This document shows positions 23,864 to 36,607 of a stretch of DNA of 64,000 nucleotides, piece after piece. How positions within the stretch are numbered: the stretch's first letter is position 1; every line of letters begins with the position of its first letter. A program made the position numbers and the translations under genes. This stretch comes from Panicum virgatum (Eukaryota; Streptophyta; Magnoliopsida; Poales; Poaceae): assembly GCF_016808335.1 (NCBI RefSeq), contig NC_053138.1, positions 13,819,900 through 13,883,899 of the forward strand, read 5' to 3'. Under the pieces are notes generated by a model, which saw only the letters and a program-made list of their open reading frames with translations, was not told where the DNA came from and did not search any database.

Positions 23864-26360
23864 TTGTACTGGCAGAATCTTGGCTTTATGTCCATAAAGA
23901 AACCAAGCAAAAAATTGTAAGAACAGGCACACAAATTATACATGAAGAGTAAGCAAAGTTTTGGCTACTTAAATGGGTACAGCTGAAGGCATTGCTGTTG
24001 CATTTTTTTATTTTTTTTAAGTTTAGATACAATGCATGGCAAAATATACCTCGGTTTACAACTACTAACCGAGCTGGAAACCAAACTTGCAGCACAGTTG
24101 GGAAGTCTATCAACAGAATAGTAAGAAAGTATTTAAGGACACTGAACTCTACCCCGACGTGAGAACTGTCTAAGTTCACTAACTTATAAAACGAATACCA
24201 TTGCAGGCCTGGATAACAAAGAGAAAAGGAAGTAAAAGCAAAAAAACAAAAGTGGTATTATGTACACCTACTAAAGCCAACAACCAGAAAAATAGGGCAA
24301 CTTTGCAAACCACCTGTAGAAAGATTGACAGAATAATGTTAAGTAGGTCTTTACTTTCCGACGCGAACTTATACTAATGCGATCTGTCAGAATCCCGAGA
24401 AAGTAGGTATTGTCTCTCAACCTTTTTTTACTACAGATTCCACAAGCATAAGAATTGCAACATGAGACAAACCTATAAAGGCTAGACATATAATGGCAGG
24501 GGGAGTCGAGGAGAACAGCTTGCTGGGCAAACTATGATTCCTGATGCCAGTTTGACAATACAAGCAATAAAGCAGTATCTTAAATAACCAAACATAAACA
24601 TAGCAACAAATTAACGACAGATGATCAGGCAATTTGCAAGCTTACAACTCACTGTACCATTCTTTCGGTGTCATACCACTGACCACTCTACCACATCCTT
24701 TACACATCAGTCATATAGATACGTTTCTTTCGTGAAATATAGGACCAAGCATAGGGATATGGATGATTAAAAAGATTAAAACAAAGATGCAGATTGGTGG
24801 TGGATTAGCTGGGTTATTTAAAGTAGGGTTGGCCCTAACAGCACAGCTGAGAGAAAGAACATGGTGCTGCGAAGAGTGTGCAAGTGCCAAGAGATGCCCA
24901 GAAAGGCACAGGCAAGGGCAGCCTTCCCTGACGAACTGAACAGGAATCCACCATGGAAGGAGAGGAGGGCGGAGTAATTGCCGCACGGCTCACTGCACCT
25001 GGTACAGGTACTGGTTAAAAGAGGAAGCAAATCCATAAAGTTCACTGTGCAAGCATTGCCGCAGAGGGATAAAATGCATGCTGACTGTTCGCTTCTGGTG
25101 CCAACGATCTGCAGGGTGTAGGCAGGCTGCTCTGCATACGGCACCCAACTTGGCACAAAACTCATGGGCTGGTTTCTGTTCGTCTGTAAAAAGCTGCTGG
25201 CGATGCAGCACGAAATAGGCAAAGAGGAATATATGCGGTGAATTTGTGCAGGCAACCTCGTTTGCCCGCCATGGGCGAATCAGGGCGCAAGTCAACCTGT
25301 GAACAGGAAACAAAGTAGCTCGCTGACCAGAGATTCTCGTGAGGATTTTTACCGCGAAGGAATCGGAAACCGAGGCGGAGCATCTGGAAGGGCCGACACG
25401 AGGTGTGTTCGGCTATAAAAAAGAAATCCCGAAATTTTGGGAAAAGAAATTGTACGGAAAACAAACAGTGGGGTGGGGTGAAGGAGGATCGAGGCCATCA
25501 GCCCACGGGAAGAAAGATTTGAATTTGATTGCGCACAGTCACAGGTCACAGCGGAGAAAGGTAGTGGCCAGAACAGAGCACAGCAGAACAAACTCTTGGG
25601 AAGAATCCAATCATCCAGCGAGGCCAGGCAGGGCTCCCTTACCAGGACCAGAGGAAATGAACCCGAGCCCGGATGGATCTGCACTCCCGCCGGCACCGGC
25701 AGAGCGGGGCGGGAGCGGGCGGCTCCGGCGCGACGCCTGCCCCTCGGCGCGGCCAGGCGAGGTGGCTCCGCCCGCGCTTGCGCTGGCCGGTGGCCGCGGG
25801 AGCCTGGAGCTGGAGGCGGTCTCGTCCGTGACGACCGAGGGCGGCGGCCCGGCCGCCGGCGAGCCCGCGGGGACGGGCGGCGAGGCGGGAGCAGAATGGG
25901 ACAAGGATCCCGGGCGGGGCCTGGCTCATGGGATTGCGGCGCCAGGCGACAGAGGCGGGCGGAGGATTATAAGAAGGCGGATGAACGGAGGCCCGGCGGG
26001 CGGGACTGGGCGGCGATTTCGGATGTGTCGGGGGTGGCCAGTGGAAAAGCGGCGCAAAACCAGAAGCCGGGGAGGGGGATTTGACCCCGGCCCGGGTTGC
26101 CCCACCCGTCCCGTCTCCTTCCTCCTCCTCCTCCTCGCAACAACCCGTTAAGCACCCGGCTGGCCTGTCTCCTACTACCCGCATCGATGCGGCCGGGACG
26201 GCAGGGCGTCGCCGGTGGCGGTGGCGCCCTCGTTGCTCCCCCTGGTCCCAAAAGTGACTCGCCGACCGGTGGGCCCGGACGGTACGTTTAGCCATGCATG
26301 GCACGGACGCAGCCAAGGCTTTGCACTTGCACATGTCCCGTGTCTTATTGTAAGGCACGT
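23864..26360. other. JAR1 upstream region, leader and promoter
   Basis: The stretch 23864-25550 is AT-rich and intron-like. A GC-rich island follows at about 25620-26150 and is the best candidate for the JAR1 transcription start, which would imply one or more leader introns. This is inferred from composition only. Several open frames in the island translate to low-complexity sequence on both strands and are not taken as genes. Confidence 0.4.
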
Positions 26361-29295
26361 ACGAGTACTAAGCAAATGCCATTATACACGACATATAAAT
26401 TTAAAGAAAATAGTACGTGGCCAAGAAATTTTTGTGAAATAAAATAGTACGCTATAATGGCGTATGCAGGATGAGGGACAAGGGGGCTAAAACAATAGAG
26501 ATATTGATTTGCATGATGATTTTAGAATCTTGCTACAGTGATTCCCCAGCCCGGGCGTTGGATCCGCCGCTGTATATACAAAAGACCGTTGGAATTGACG
26601 TTCTGAGATCGAAAGCTAAGGGAAAAGATATTCTTACTATAAGAAGCTAAAGGACACTTGATCTTCTTTTTAAAAATATTTTTTTGGTGAAAAAAGGACA
26701 TGATCTTGTCAATCCTGAGAAAACGATTGTTCATGAAATGAGCACTCATAAATCAAGTTCCACATAGTATTATTACCCGCAAAAGAAGAAGAAGATCCAC
26801 ATAGTATGTTCTCAGATTATATGGATACCACTTTATGACAAGATTCCAACTTTAGAAAGCAGTACATCCTACAACTTTTTAAAGGCTTGCCAACAAGAAG
26901 GCATGACAATAATTCTTCCACTAATCACTATGGAAAACAAGATTGATATTTTAACCCTTATAGAGACAAAAGTGCAAGTAAATCACTCACCGACGATGAT
27001 TCAAGTGACGGAAAATGAGTTGACGTCGTCAACTAGCTAACTATACGTGGAGCGTGGCTAGGCTTTTCCTCGTAGGGCGAAGGGATGAGAAGGTATAGGT
27101 GAAAGAAGGTACTGCTCCTCCCTGCCATGGCCTTGGGTGTGTGGGTGGGGGGGGGGGGTTCAAAATGTTGGTCGATTTAACTTTTTTAGGATCATAGGTT
27201 TGCTATGTACATAGACATACATTACATCTAGGTACATAAAAAATACTACGAATCTTACATGTATATGTATGAATTGTTTTGAATGTGTTTTGCATTTTAA
27301 AAAGATATATATATGTGATTTCAGCATATCTATAGCAATCCTATTAATTACATCATTTTTGTCTTTATTGAGATATCATGACTTACGATTTGGGCACGAG
27401 CAAATAGTGGTGGACATATTTTCTTGTGGTCAAAGATTTTGTGTTAGAAATCATAATTATTAGTGATCTCGACGTATCTGTGGTGACCTGTTTACATCCA
27501 ATTTTTTCTTTTTTTCTTAAGATACTAACTCATCGTTGTGTATTAGTTAGTGTTGTCCATATTTTTTTTCTCGTGGATGCTATGTCTATTAAGTGTGGAG
27601 GCTAACCATGCATTGATTTTCTTTTTTTCATTAGAAGGAATAATGTTAGTGATGATCACAACATATATTTGTAGAATTTACACCCAATCTTCTTTCTTCA
27701 AGATATTATGAATCACCCAATCACATGTTTGTATTACTTGCTTGCAGCCATACTGTGGGTGTTGCATTGGCGCGTGTCCAGTGACTTCCCACTGGAATAC
27801 TATGGATGGTAAGATCATTGTATTGCTGTTATTGGTCGTTACTCGTTTGGTATGCCAAACACCCCCCCCCCCCCCCCCCGCACAATTGGTAGAACTTCGC
27901 ACGAGCTACTTTCTCGTTATGGTTTTACGATGCTAATTGGTATAGGAAAGCATCCACCTGCTCCTGAATTCTACCTCATTCGCTCTCACATAAAAAAAAA
28001 TGTGTATACACTCGACCAAGCACTATACCGTAGTAGCATACATAGTACAAGGTAATAGCAGCGGGCGGTCCATTTCATATACCCCACAAATATCAATGGT
28101 GACCACCAAACCGAAATATATAGTAGACAATGACATTATCTTTCTGACGATTAATTGTGGAAAAAAAATCATCAAGCCCTGCCATGTCCACTTGGCCAGA
28201 AATACCAGGGTGAAATGAAAACCATATGCTCCACCACATATATGTGCATGTCGTAAAAAGAAAATAACCACCGTACATGAAACTTTGTCTGTGTTCGTGT
28301 TAAGATGCTTCGCTTAATTGGCAGATTCCCTGTCCCTGCCGGAAATAGAAAATAACCGAGGAAGAAGAGCACGTATGTGCGGAGCGTGCTATATGTGCAA
28401 TGTTCCCTAGTACTAGCAAATAAATAAAGGGAGGTGGCGACGGATGTCGGAGCCGTGTCTCCGTGCTCTGCACCGGCCGGCCCCCAGGCTCAACCGGCTC
28501 GGGTGCACTGGGTGCACCGTGCACATCGTGCGGTACAGCCACCGGCAGCGCGCAATGCAAGCCGGTCGCTGTCAGGGGACCCGTGGATTCGGGGCACCTA
28601 CAGCTAGGCTGCAGCGCACAGGGTTCTTGTTGCAAGTAGTGCTCGCATCCTCCTCGACCACCTGGATCCGAATCATCTTCGTCCGGAAAACCATTTGCCG
28701 GAGAGAAAAAAAGGAGGAGCTGAGCACGCGGTAGGCGGCACGTCACCGCCCGCGATCACTGTTCGAAAGGAGAGCTGTTACTGTTACGGGGCTCGTTCCC
28801 GTCGAGGCAGAGCCGGCGGCCGTTGCATGTCATCACCTTCGTCCCCGATCGACGCCAGGCCGTGCGCTCAGCGCCTGCACGCGCGCGGCTGTCTCCACCT
28901 GCTGTGGGCTTGTGGCTGTCGATGCAACAAGTAAGTTGCCGACGGAGCTGGCAGCCTAGGGGAGCAGGGCCATGCGCATGCGGTGTACGTGGCCGGCCTC
29001 AAACCAGACGGACCCGGCCGTAGCGCCTCAGGAAAGGGACTGGGCCGGGAGACGGCGTGCAGTGGACGGGCCATTTAGATCGAGCAGAGGTAGTGGGCGC
29101 TTGTTCAAATGTGGCAAGGCCACCAGCAGGTTGGGAGCCAGGGCACAACAAGGCCTCGCGATTGGTGGCCTCGCGCGCCTGCTCGTGCTCCCAGACTCCC
29201 AGTGCGGATCCGAGTCATGCCATGAAAACGAAAGGTTGCATCGCATCGGGTCCCAGTAGCTAGCCAGCGCCCAGAGCCTCAGGTGGTGGTGATCG
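26361..29295. other. Intergenic region left of the Copia element
   Basis: No gene is supported. It contains a run of 12 G (27147-27158) and a run of 18 C (27862-27879). The stretch 28440-29290 is GC-rich without recognisable protein. Nothing else stands out. Confidence 0.4.
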
Positions 29296-29784
29296 TGTAG
29301 GGAAACGGGTAGGCTACGCTAGCATCACTACCGCATAAATCCAAGATACTTGCGAGTAGAAGATCATAGATCGTTACCACTAGACGCGCAGCGCAGCGGA
29401 AGAAGTCGCGCGTCGATGTAGAGGAAGTAGTCGATCACGTCCCACGAACCGAGCTCCTCGTACTTGATCCCAGCAGCCGATCAGCACAGCAGTCGCAGCA
29501 GCGCCTCCACGGAGTCCACACGTACGGGGATGAAACGCCGAGCGTCGGTGTGCTAGCACCGCACGCACGGCAAGGGCGGCGGCCGAGAGAGAGGGAGGGG
29601 CGACGGCTAGGGAGGTGGCGCGGCTCAGGTCATCGCCCCCCTAGCCCCTCCCTCATATATATAGGGCGTACTAATGGGCTTCTATCTCATAGGCCCATTA
29701 GTAACCCTAATCCCTCTTGGATCAATATCCACTTGGGCCTTTAAACCGTATTGTGATGATGGGCTCTTGGGCATATCACCAACA
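29296..29784 (-). repeat. 3' LTR of the Copia element
   Basis: On the minus strand it runs from TGTTGGTGATATGCCC to CCCTACA. It holds a TATATATAGGG stretch (29652-29666 region, plus strand) and is GC-rich at the other end. Confidence 0.95.
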
Positions 29785-30734
29785 ATCTCCCACTTGCACT
29801 AGAGACAATCATACATGCAAGCTTTCCAACATTCCAAACCCCTTAACTGTGTGACCCGTTAGGTTCATGTGTAGGTGGTCGTGATCGGAAATCATTTCCG
29901 AATCACAAGTCAATAGCGGCACCTAGCAGGGCATAGTGACTCACAAATACACATAAAGATCATATCGGCCGAACCATAGATATACTCATACACCGATCCC
30001 TTTGCCACACGATACCAGTCAAGCTCAAAGCGAGATGCGTGCCACCTTTGTGATAGCTCGACCATTCTCTCGATCTAATAGTGGATTCTATTCATAACTA
30101 ACCTTTAGTCATCATGATTAACTCTTTAATCACTTTGGCATGGCCATGCACTTTCAAATCCAACTATCTCGAGGGGCCCAGAGATATCTCTCCCGTTATC
30201 TAGGAGGGGCAAATTCCATCTTGATCCGCTCACATCACATTCCATGTTTCATGACATACCTGTAAGCTGCTTTTGTAACTACCCAGTCACGGAGTAGCGT
30301 TTAGCAGCCCCAAGATGCACCACTACACACAGTGAGAAACAATGGCGATCTCAGGTCTAAGGATTCAGTAGGTATAACACTCAAGAACAACTGATGGCAC
30401 ATACAAAATAACAATCCCAACATTGTCTTGGAGTGGGTCAATCCAACACCATGTTCACCAACATGTGTCCACATCATTAATCCGATATCTCCATATCCAT
30501 GATCCGTGAAACATGATCATCAATTAATGCATGTGCTAGTCTCAACGTCGTTGTTGTCCCACACAACGACATAAACTAGGGATAATTTAGAATCATATCA
30601 TTTTCAACAAAGAGTTTCACGAACAAGTCACATACTTGATAATCAATGTAAAATAATCATCCATGGAACAAATAACAATTATTTATCATTACATAAACAT
30701 ACTCATGACACAAAATCTCCCACGCACACTAGAA

Positions 30735-33700
30735 TCACTGATGTAAGTATCTAATACCCATAGATCTCATGTGCGCCTCATGCTTTGGTTGTGGGAGAGG
30801 CTTCGTCAACGGATCAGCAACGTTTGAATCCGTGTGCACCTTGCAAACCTTCACATCACCTCTCTCAACAAAGTTACGGATGAGGTGATACTTTCGCAGT
30901 ATATGTCTGGACTTCTTAGTTGTTCTAGACTCCTTTGCTAGTGCAACGGCACCACTATTATCACAATAGAGGTCCACTGGACTGGACGCACTAGGAACAA
31001 CACCCAAGTCAGAAACAAACTTTCTGATCCAAACAGCTTCTTTTGCAGCTTCGGAAGCTGCAATATACTCGGCCTCTGTCGTCTAATCAACCACCGTATC
31101 TTGCTTGGAACTCTTCCAGCTCACTGCCCCACCATTGAGGCAGAAAACAAAACCGGATTGCGATTTGGAGTCATCTTTGTCTGTTTGAAAACTAGCATCG
31201 GTGTAACCCTTTACAAGGAGCTCATCTTCGCCTCCAAATATTAGGAACATATCCTTAGTTCTTCTCAAGTACTTAAGGATACTCTTTACAATTGTCCAGT
31301 GAGGTTCACCGAAATCTGACTGATACCTGCTCGTAACACTTAGAGCAAAGGAAACATCTGGGCGCGTGCAAAGCATAGCATACATGATCGACCCTATGGC
31401 TGAAGCATAAGGAATCGTACTCATCCTCTTTTGCTCATCAGGTGTCGTAGCACACTGACTCTTGCTTAGAGTAATGCCATGTGACATTGGCAAGAAACCT
31501 TTCTTGGAATCTTGCATATTGAACCGATTCAATATCTTGTCAATGTACGTGTCTTGGCTCAATCCAATTAGCCTTTTTGATCTATCTCTATAGATCCTAA
31601 TACCCAGAATATAAGCCGCCTCTCCTAAATCCTTCATCGAAAAACTCTTTTTCAATGAGGTTTTAACGGCTTCAAGCATTGGAATATCATTTCCGATCAG
31701 TAATATGTCATCCACATATAGGACCAGAAACACAAGTGCGCTCCCACTAGCCTTTTTGTAAACACAAGGCTCATCTTCATTCTTGATGAAGCCAAACCCT
31801 TTGACTACTTCATCAAAACGAATATTCCAACTCCGAGATGCTTGCTTCAATCCATAGATGGACCTCTGAAGCTTACATATTTTCCCAGCATTTTTAGGAT
31901 CGACAAAACCTTCAGGCTGTGTCATATACACATCCTCACTTAGATGTCCATTAAGAAAAGCGGTTTTGACATCCATTTGCCATATCTCATAGTCATAATA
32001 TGCGGCAATTGCTAGGAGAATCCGAACAGACTTTAGCATTGCGACGGGCGAAAAGGTTTCCTCATAGTCAACACCTTGAATTTGTCGGAAACCTTTCGCC
32101 ACCAATCGTACCTTATAGATGTGAACATTTCCATCCATGTCTAATTTTTTCTTAAAAATCCACTTACAGTCGACAGGTCTTACACTGTCAATCTGATCGA
32201 CCAAGTTCCAAATTTGATTATCATGCATGGATTTTAACTCGGATTCCATGGCTTCAAGCCATTTGTCGGAGTCGGGTCCCAGCATTGCTTCTTTGTAGGT
32301 CAAGGGCTCATCATTTTCCATCAATAATACATGGCGCTCCTCCGTAATAAGGAGGTTGAGCTTGTCAGTAGCGCGACGTGCCCTTATAGACCTTCGTGGG
32401 GCTGGTGCCTCAACTACGGGTTGTGCAACATCTTGCACATCCCGTGGATCTTCAGTGGGTGCTGAAACAGTTTCGGGTGTTTCCTGAATTTCTTCAAGTT
32501 GCACCTTGCTCCCACTAAATCCTTTTGAGAGAAATTCCTTTTCTAAGAAAACACCATTGCGAGCGACAAACACTTTGCCTTCCACCTTATTGTAAAAATA
32601 ATATCCTTTGGTTTCCCTAGGATACCCCACAAAGAAACATTTGTCTGACTTTGGAGTGAGCTTATCTGACATCAAACGTTTGACATAAGCCTCACATCCC
32701 CAAACTTTGAGAAAAGATAATCCGGGACGCTTCCCAGTCCATATCTCATATGGTGTCTTCTCAACAGACTTACTTGGAACCCTATTCAGTGTGAACGCAG
32801 CAGTTTCAAGAGCATAACCCCAAAATGACAATGGAAGATCAGCTTGGCTCATCATGGACCTAACCATGTCCAACAAGGTTCGGTTCCTCCGTTCGGATAC
32901 CCCATTCCATTGAGGCGTTCCGGGCGGAGTTAGCTGCGGAATAATTCCACATTGCTTCAAATGATCACCAAATTCAAGGCTCAAATATTCTCCTCCACGA
33001 TCAGATCGCAGAAATTTAATTGTCTTGCCTAATTGATTTTGTACTTCATTCTGAAATTCTTTGAACTTTTCAAACGATTCAGACTTGTGCCTCATTAAGT
33101 AGATATAGCCATATCTACTAAAGTCATCAGTGAAAGTAATGAAGTACTGAAAACCACCTCTGGCTATTGAGCTCATTGGTCCACATACATCGATATGTAC
33201 AAGTCCCAACAAGTCACTCGCCCTCTCACTCTGACCAGTGAAAGGCGCTTTGGTCATCTTTCCAAGCAAACAAGACTCACATGTGTCAAATGATTCAAAA
33301 TCAAATGAGCTTAACAATCCATCTTTATGGAGTTGTTCAATGCGCTTCTCATTTATATGACCTAAGCGACAATGCCAAATAAAAGTGGGATTCAAATCAT
33401 TTGGTCTAAGCCTCTTAGTATTAATGTTACAGACAGATTTATCCTCAAGATCAAGAACATATAATCCATTCACCAATGGACAATGAGCATAAAAAATACC
33501 ATTGCAAAAGATAGAACAACGTTTGTTCTCAATTACAATCTTAAAATCACCAACTTCTTCCAAACATGAAGAAGAAATAATGTTCTTGCTCAAAGCAGGA
33601 ATACAATAACAATTATTTAATTCCAAAACTAATCCAGAGGGTAGAGACAAGTGGTAGGTGCCGACCGCCAACACCGCAACCTTTGCGCCATTGCCGACCC

Positions 33701-34718
33701 GAACGTCCAACTCGCCTCTTGCAAATCTTCTAGTCTCACTTAGACCCTGCAACGATTTGCAAGTGTGAATCATCGATCCAGTATCAAATACCCATGATTC
33801 ACTAGAAGATAATGCAATATTTATTTCTATAACATTTATACCTGAAGTGGAAGTCTCACTTCCCTTCTTCTTCTTCTTCTTTTCTTCCAAGTACTTCTTG
33901 CAGTTCCTAGACCAATGTCCCTTTTCATGACAGTGGAAGCATTCATCTTCAGAAGTAGGGCCAGATTTGGCCTTAGGTGCTGGCTTTAGCTTAGAGCCTG
34001 AGGACTCACCACCGGAACTCTTTTCCTTGCCTTTACCTTTGGGATTAGGAGGCGTCCAACGCTTCCTCTTTTTGTTCCCCTTCTGAATCATCATCACATG
34101 ATTGGGATTCTTCTTAATGCTCTCCTCTGCTGTTTTTAGCATCCCATGCAACTCACTCAATGTTTTATCCAAGCCATTCATCTGAAAGTTCATGATAAAA
34201 GGCTCATAGCTCGCCGGGAGCGACTGGAGAATAACATCAGTAGCCAAGTCTTGGTGAAGTTCAGAACCAAGTCTATCCAAAGTCTCAATGTAACCAATCA
34301 TTTTGATCACATGAGGACTGACTGGGCTACCTTCTGCCAGCTTGCACGCAAACAAGGATTTTGAGATATTGAACCTCTCAGTCCTGGCTTGGTTCTGAAA
34401 CATCCCACGCAGCCCCTCGATCATGGTATGAGCATCCGCATGCTCATACTGCTTCTGCAGATCAGGGGACATAGTGGCGAGCATCAGACAGCTGACATCA
34501 AGTGAGTCATTGCAGTGCTTCTCATAAGCTCTGCGATCAGCAGCAGTTGCATTGTCAGGGAGATCATTAGAATATGGCTGCTCAAGAACATACTCCTTTT
34601 TCTCTTGCCTGAGAACAATTCTCAGGTTGCGGTACCAATCAATAAAGTTTGTTCCATTCAACTTTTTTTTCTCAAGAACAGAACGCAAATTGAAAGCGGA
34701 ATTGTTACTGGCAGACAT
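30735..34718 (-). pseudogene. Copia Gag-Pol polyprotein with one nonsense codon
   Basis: A single frame of 1328 codons is interrupted once, by TAG at 31085-31083 (codon 1212). Domains in order: Gag with a CX2CX4HX4C zinc knuckle (C260-C273); aspartic protease with DTGS at 312-315; integrase with an HCRLGH...CESC zinc site and the D,D,E core (VHIDVCGP, SDRGGEY, then the SERRNRT glutamate); reverse transcriptase with YVDD; then RNase H. The stop falls inside RNase H, just before the TEAEYIAASEA segment, so the last ~115 residues are not made without readthrough. Everything before it looks coding-competent, so the element could still supply Gag, protease, integrase and RT. The lineage within Copia (Tork-like is a guess) was not settled. 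Confidence 0.93.
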
Positions 34719-36117
34719 GATCTACAACATTAAAGTAAAGCAAGATTTCAGCACTAAGTTTATGTAAAGACTTTCATTAACTGATTTAACAAAAGACAAC
34801 CTACTATATCAAAGTCATCTTCCCTCTAATGACATATAGTGGTTCAAGATCCATAATCACTAAAATTCTAGTGAGCTTTAGCATCACGGCTAGAAAAGTA
34901 GTGATACAGGTAAGTAACAAATTACTAATCACATCTCTATGCGACTCTTGTTTGTTGGGTGGCATCCAATGCCCCGGCCCCAACCCTATACCTTAAAGCC
35001 CAAAACTATTTTGATAGCTTTGCTGAGTAAACCAATACTATGCTTGTGAATGTCCGACATCCACCCTATACAAAAGTGATAGCTGAGGGTACTCTACTTT
35101 GATAAACCTACCACACAACGATCAAAATTTATAGATGCAGCTATTGGTAAAAGGCATCAAAAACTCAAACTTTTCTGAGGGAAGCTATTCTATCATGATT
35201 AAAGCATTCACCATATGTAAAAGCATGAAAGAATAGTATGACAGGAAAATAAACATCACAGGCATATAATCATATTATATTGTGAATAGTATGGCCTCTT
35301 GCATCACAATGGGCTCCATCGCCATGGCTCCAAGGTGACCTCCATTGCCATCTGTCCTGTCTTGTGGTGATCATCATCGCCATCATGATTGAAACCTCCA
35401 TGAAAAGATACTAAGCTACTACATCTAATAGCTAGTGAAATAATTACATGAGGATTCAAACATCACAAGTCGACACGCAGGTCGTTATACAATAATGGTG
35501 CAACCTCAACCCGGTTGTGTTAACTTGCGACACGCAGGTCGCACAAATCATCACATACATCATCACATGACATTGAGGCCATACCATTCACATCACACCC
35601 TGCAAAAACAAGTTAGGCGTACGACGTGTTCTACCAAAGTAGCGCTTGGGAAGCCGCTACAGCGAGAAAGCAACGGCGGTCCCACGGAATTACACAGATC
35701 GCATCTATGGAATCCCTATGAAAATCTCATCAAAGTGATCGCATCACCTCAAATCCGAGCCATTCATAATGCCTCAATTTTCACTAGGTCAATCACCTTG
35801 ACCGTGCAAACTTTGCACTTGAGAAGACTGCATCTACACATGACCTTGATCTGTTGGTTCAATCTACTGACTATGCACACAGTTAGTCCCGATGGTGATT
35901 CCAGCCGGTAGGGACATGTCGTATGCATAACAGAGAAAGAACACAAACTAATCTTTTGTCACATGCCGCGCAATCAACTCGCTCCAGTTTTAACCCCTTA
36001 TGACCAATTGATCTAATCAAGCCGTGCAAAAGTAATAGATCCAATCTACTACAACAACATATCACCTATATGCAAAAGATCCAGACCAAAAACTACGCAA
36101 GATGGCTCTGGTACCAC
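34719..36117. other. Copia 5' leader region
   Basis: About 1.4 kb between the primer binding site and the gag start codon has no long open frame. This is a long leader for Copia. No second element or captured gene was recognised in it. Confidence 0.55.
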
Positions 36118-36607
36118 TGTAGGGAAACGGGTAGGCTACGCTAGCATCACTACCGCATAAACCCAAGATACTTGCGAGTAGAAGATCATAGATCGTTACC
36201 ACTAGACGCGCAGCGCAGCGGAAGAAGTCGCGCGTCGATGTAGAGGAAGTAGTCGATCACGTCCCACGAACCGAGCTCCTCGTACTTGATCCCAGCAGCC
36301 GATCAGCACAGCAGTCGCAGCAGCGCCTCCACGGAGTCCACACGTACGGGGATGAAACGCCGAGCGTCGGTGTGCTAGCACCGCACGCACGGCAAGGGCG
36401 GCGGCCGAGAGAGAGGGAGGGGCGACGGCTAGGGAGGTGGCGCGGCTCAGGTCATCGCCCCCCCTAGCCCCTCCCTCATATATATAGGGCGTACTAATGG
36501 GCTTCTATCTCATAGGCCCATTAGTAACCCTAATCCCTCTTGGATCAATATCCACTTGGGCCTTTAAACCGTATTATGACGATGGGCTCTTGGACATATC
36601 ACCAACA
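36118..36607 (-). repeat. 5' LTR of the Copia element
   Basis: It is nearly identical to 29296-29784, with one extra C in the C-run and four transitions. On the minus strand it is followed by the primer binding site at about 36104-36116. Confidence 0.95.

Larger units (their letters stand above)
29296..36607 (-). mobile_element. Ty1/Copia LTR retrotransposon, nearly intact
   Basis: LTRs at 29296-29784 (489 bp) and 36118-36607 (490 bp) flank a minus-strand gag-pol. The LTRs differ at four positions, all transitions, plus one C in a C-run. Next to the 5' LTR a primer binding site reads TGGTACCAGAGCC on the minus strand, like the initiator-tRNA-Met type. Next to the 3' LTR is the purine tract GTGGGAGAT. 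Flanking 5-mers are GATCG (29291-29295) and CATCG (36608-36612), a target duplication with one mismatch. At about 0.8% LTR divergence and the commonly used grass rate of 1.3e-8 per site per year, insertion was roughly 0.3 million years ago. Confidence 0.95.

Noticed and set aside
23864..23932. In-frame ATG 23 codons upstream of the JAR1 start
   Set aside because: The known GH3.5/JAR1 start is MPICSCEET, and the extension looks like leader or intron sequence.
25339..26358. Open frames up to 270 codons upstream of JAR1
   Set aside because: Composition-driven in a GC-rich island on both strands; more likely promoter and leader of JAR1.
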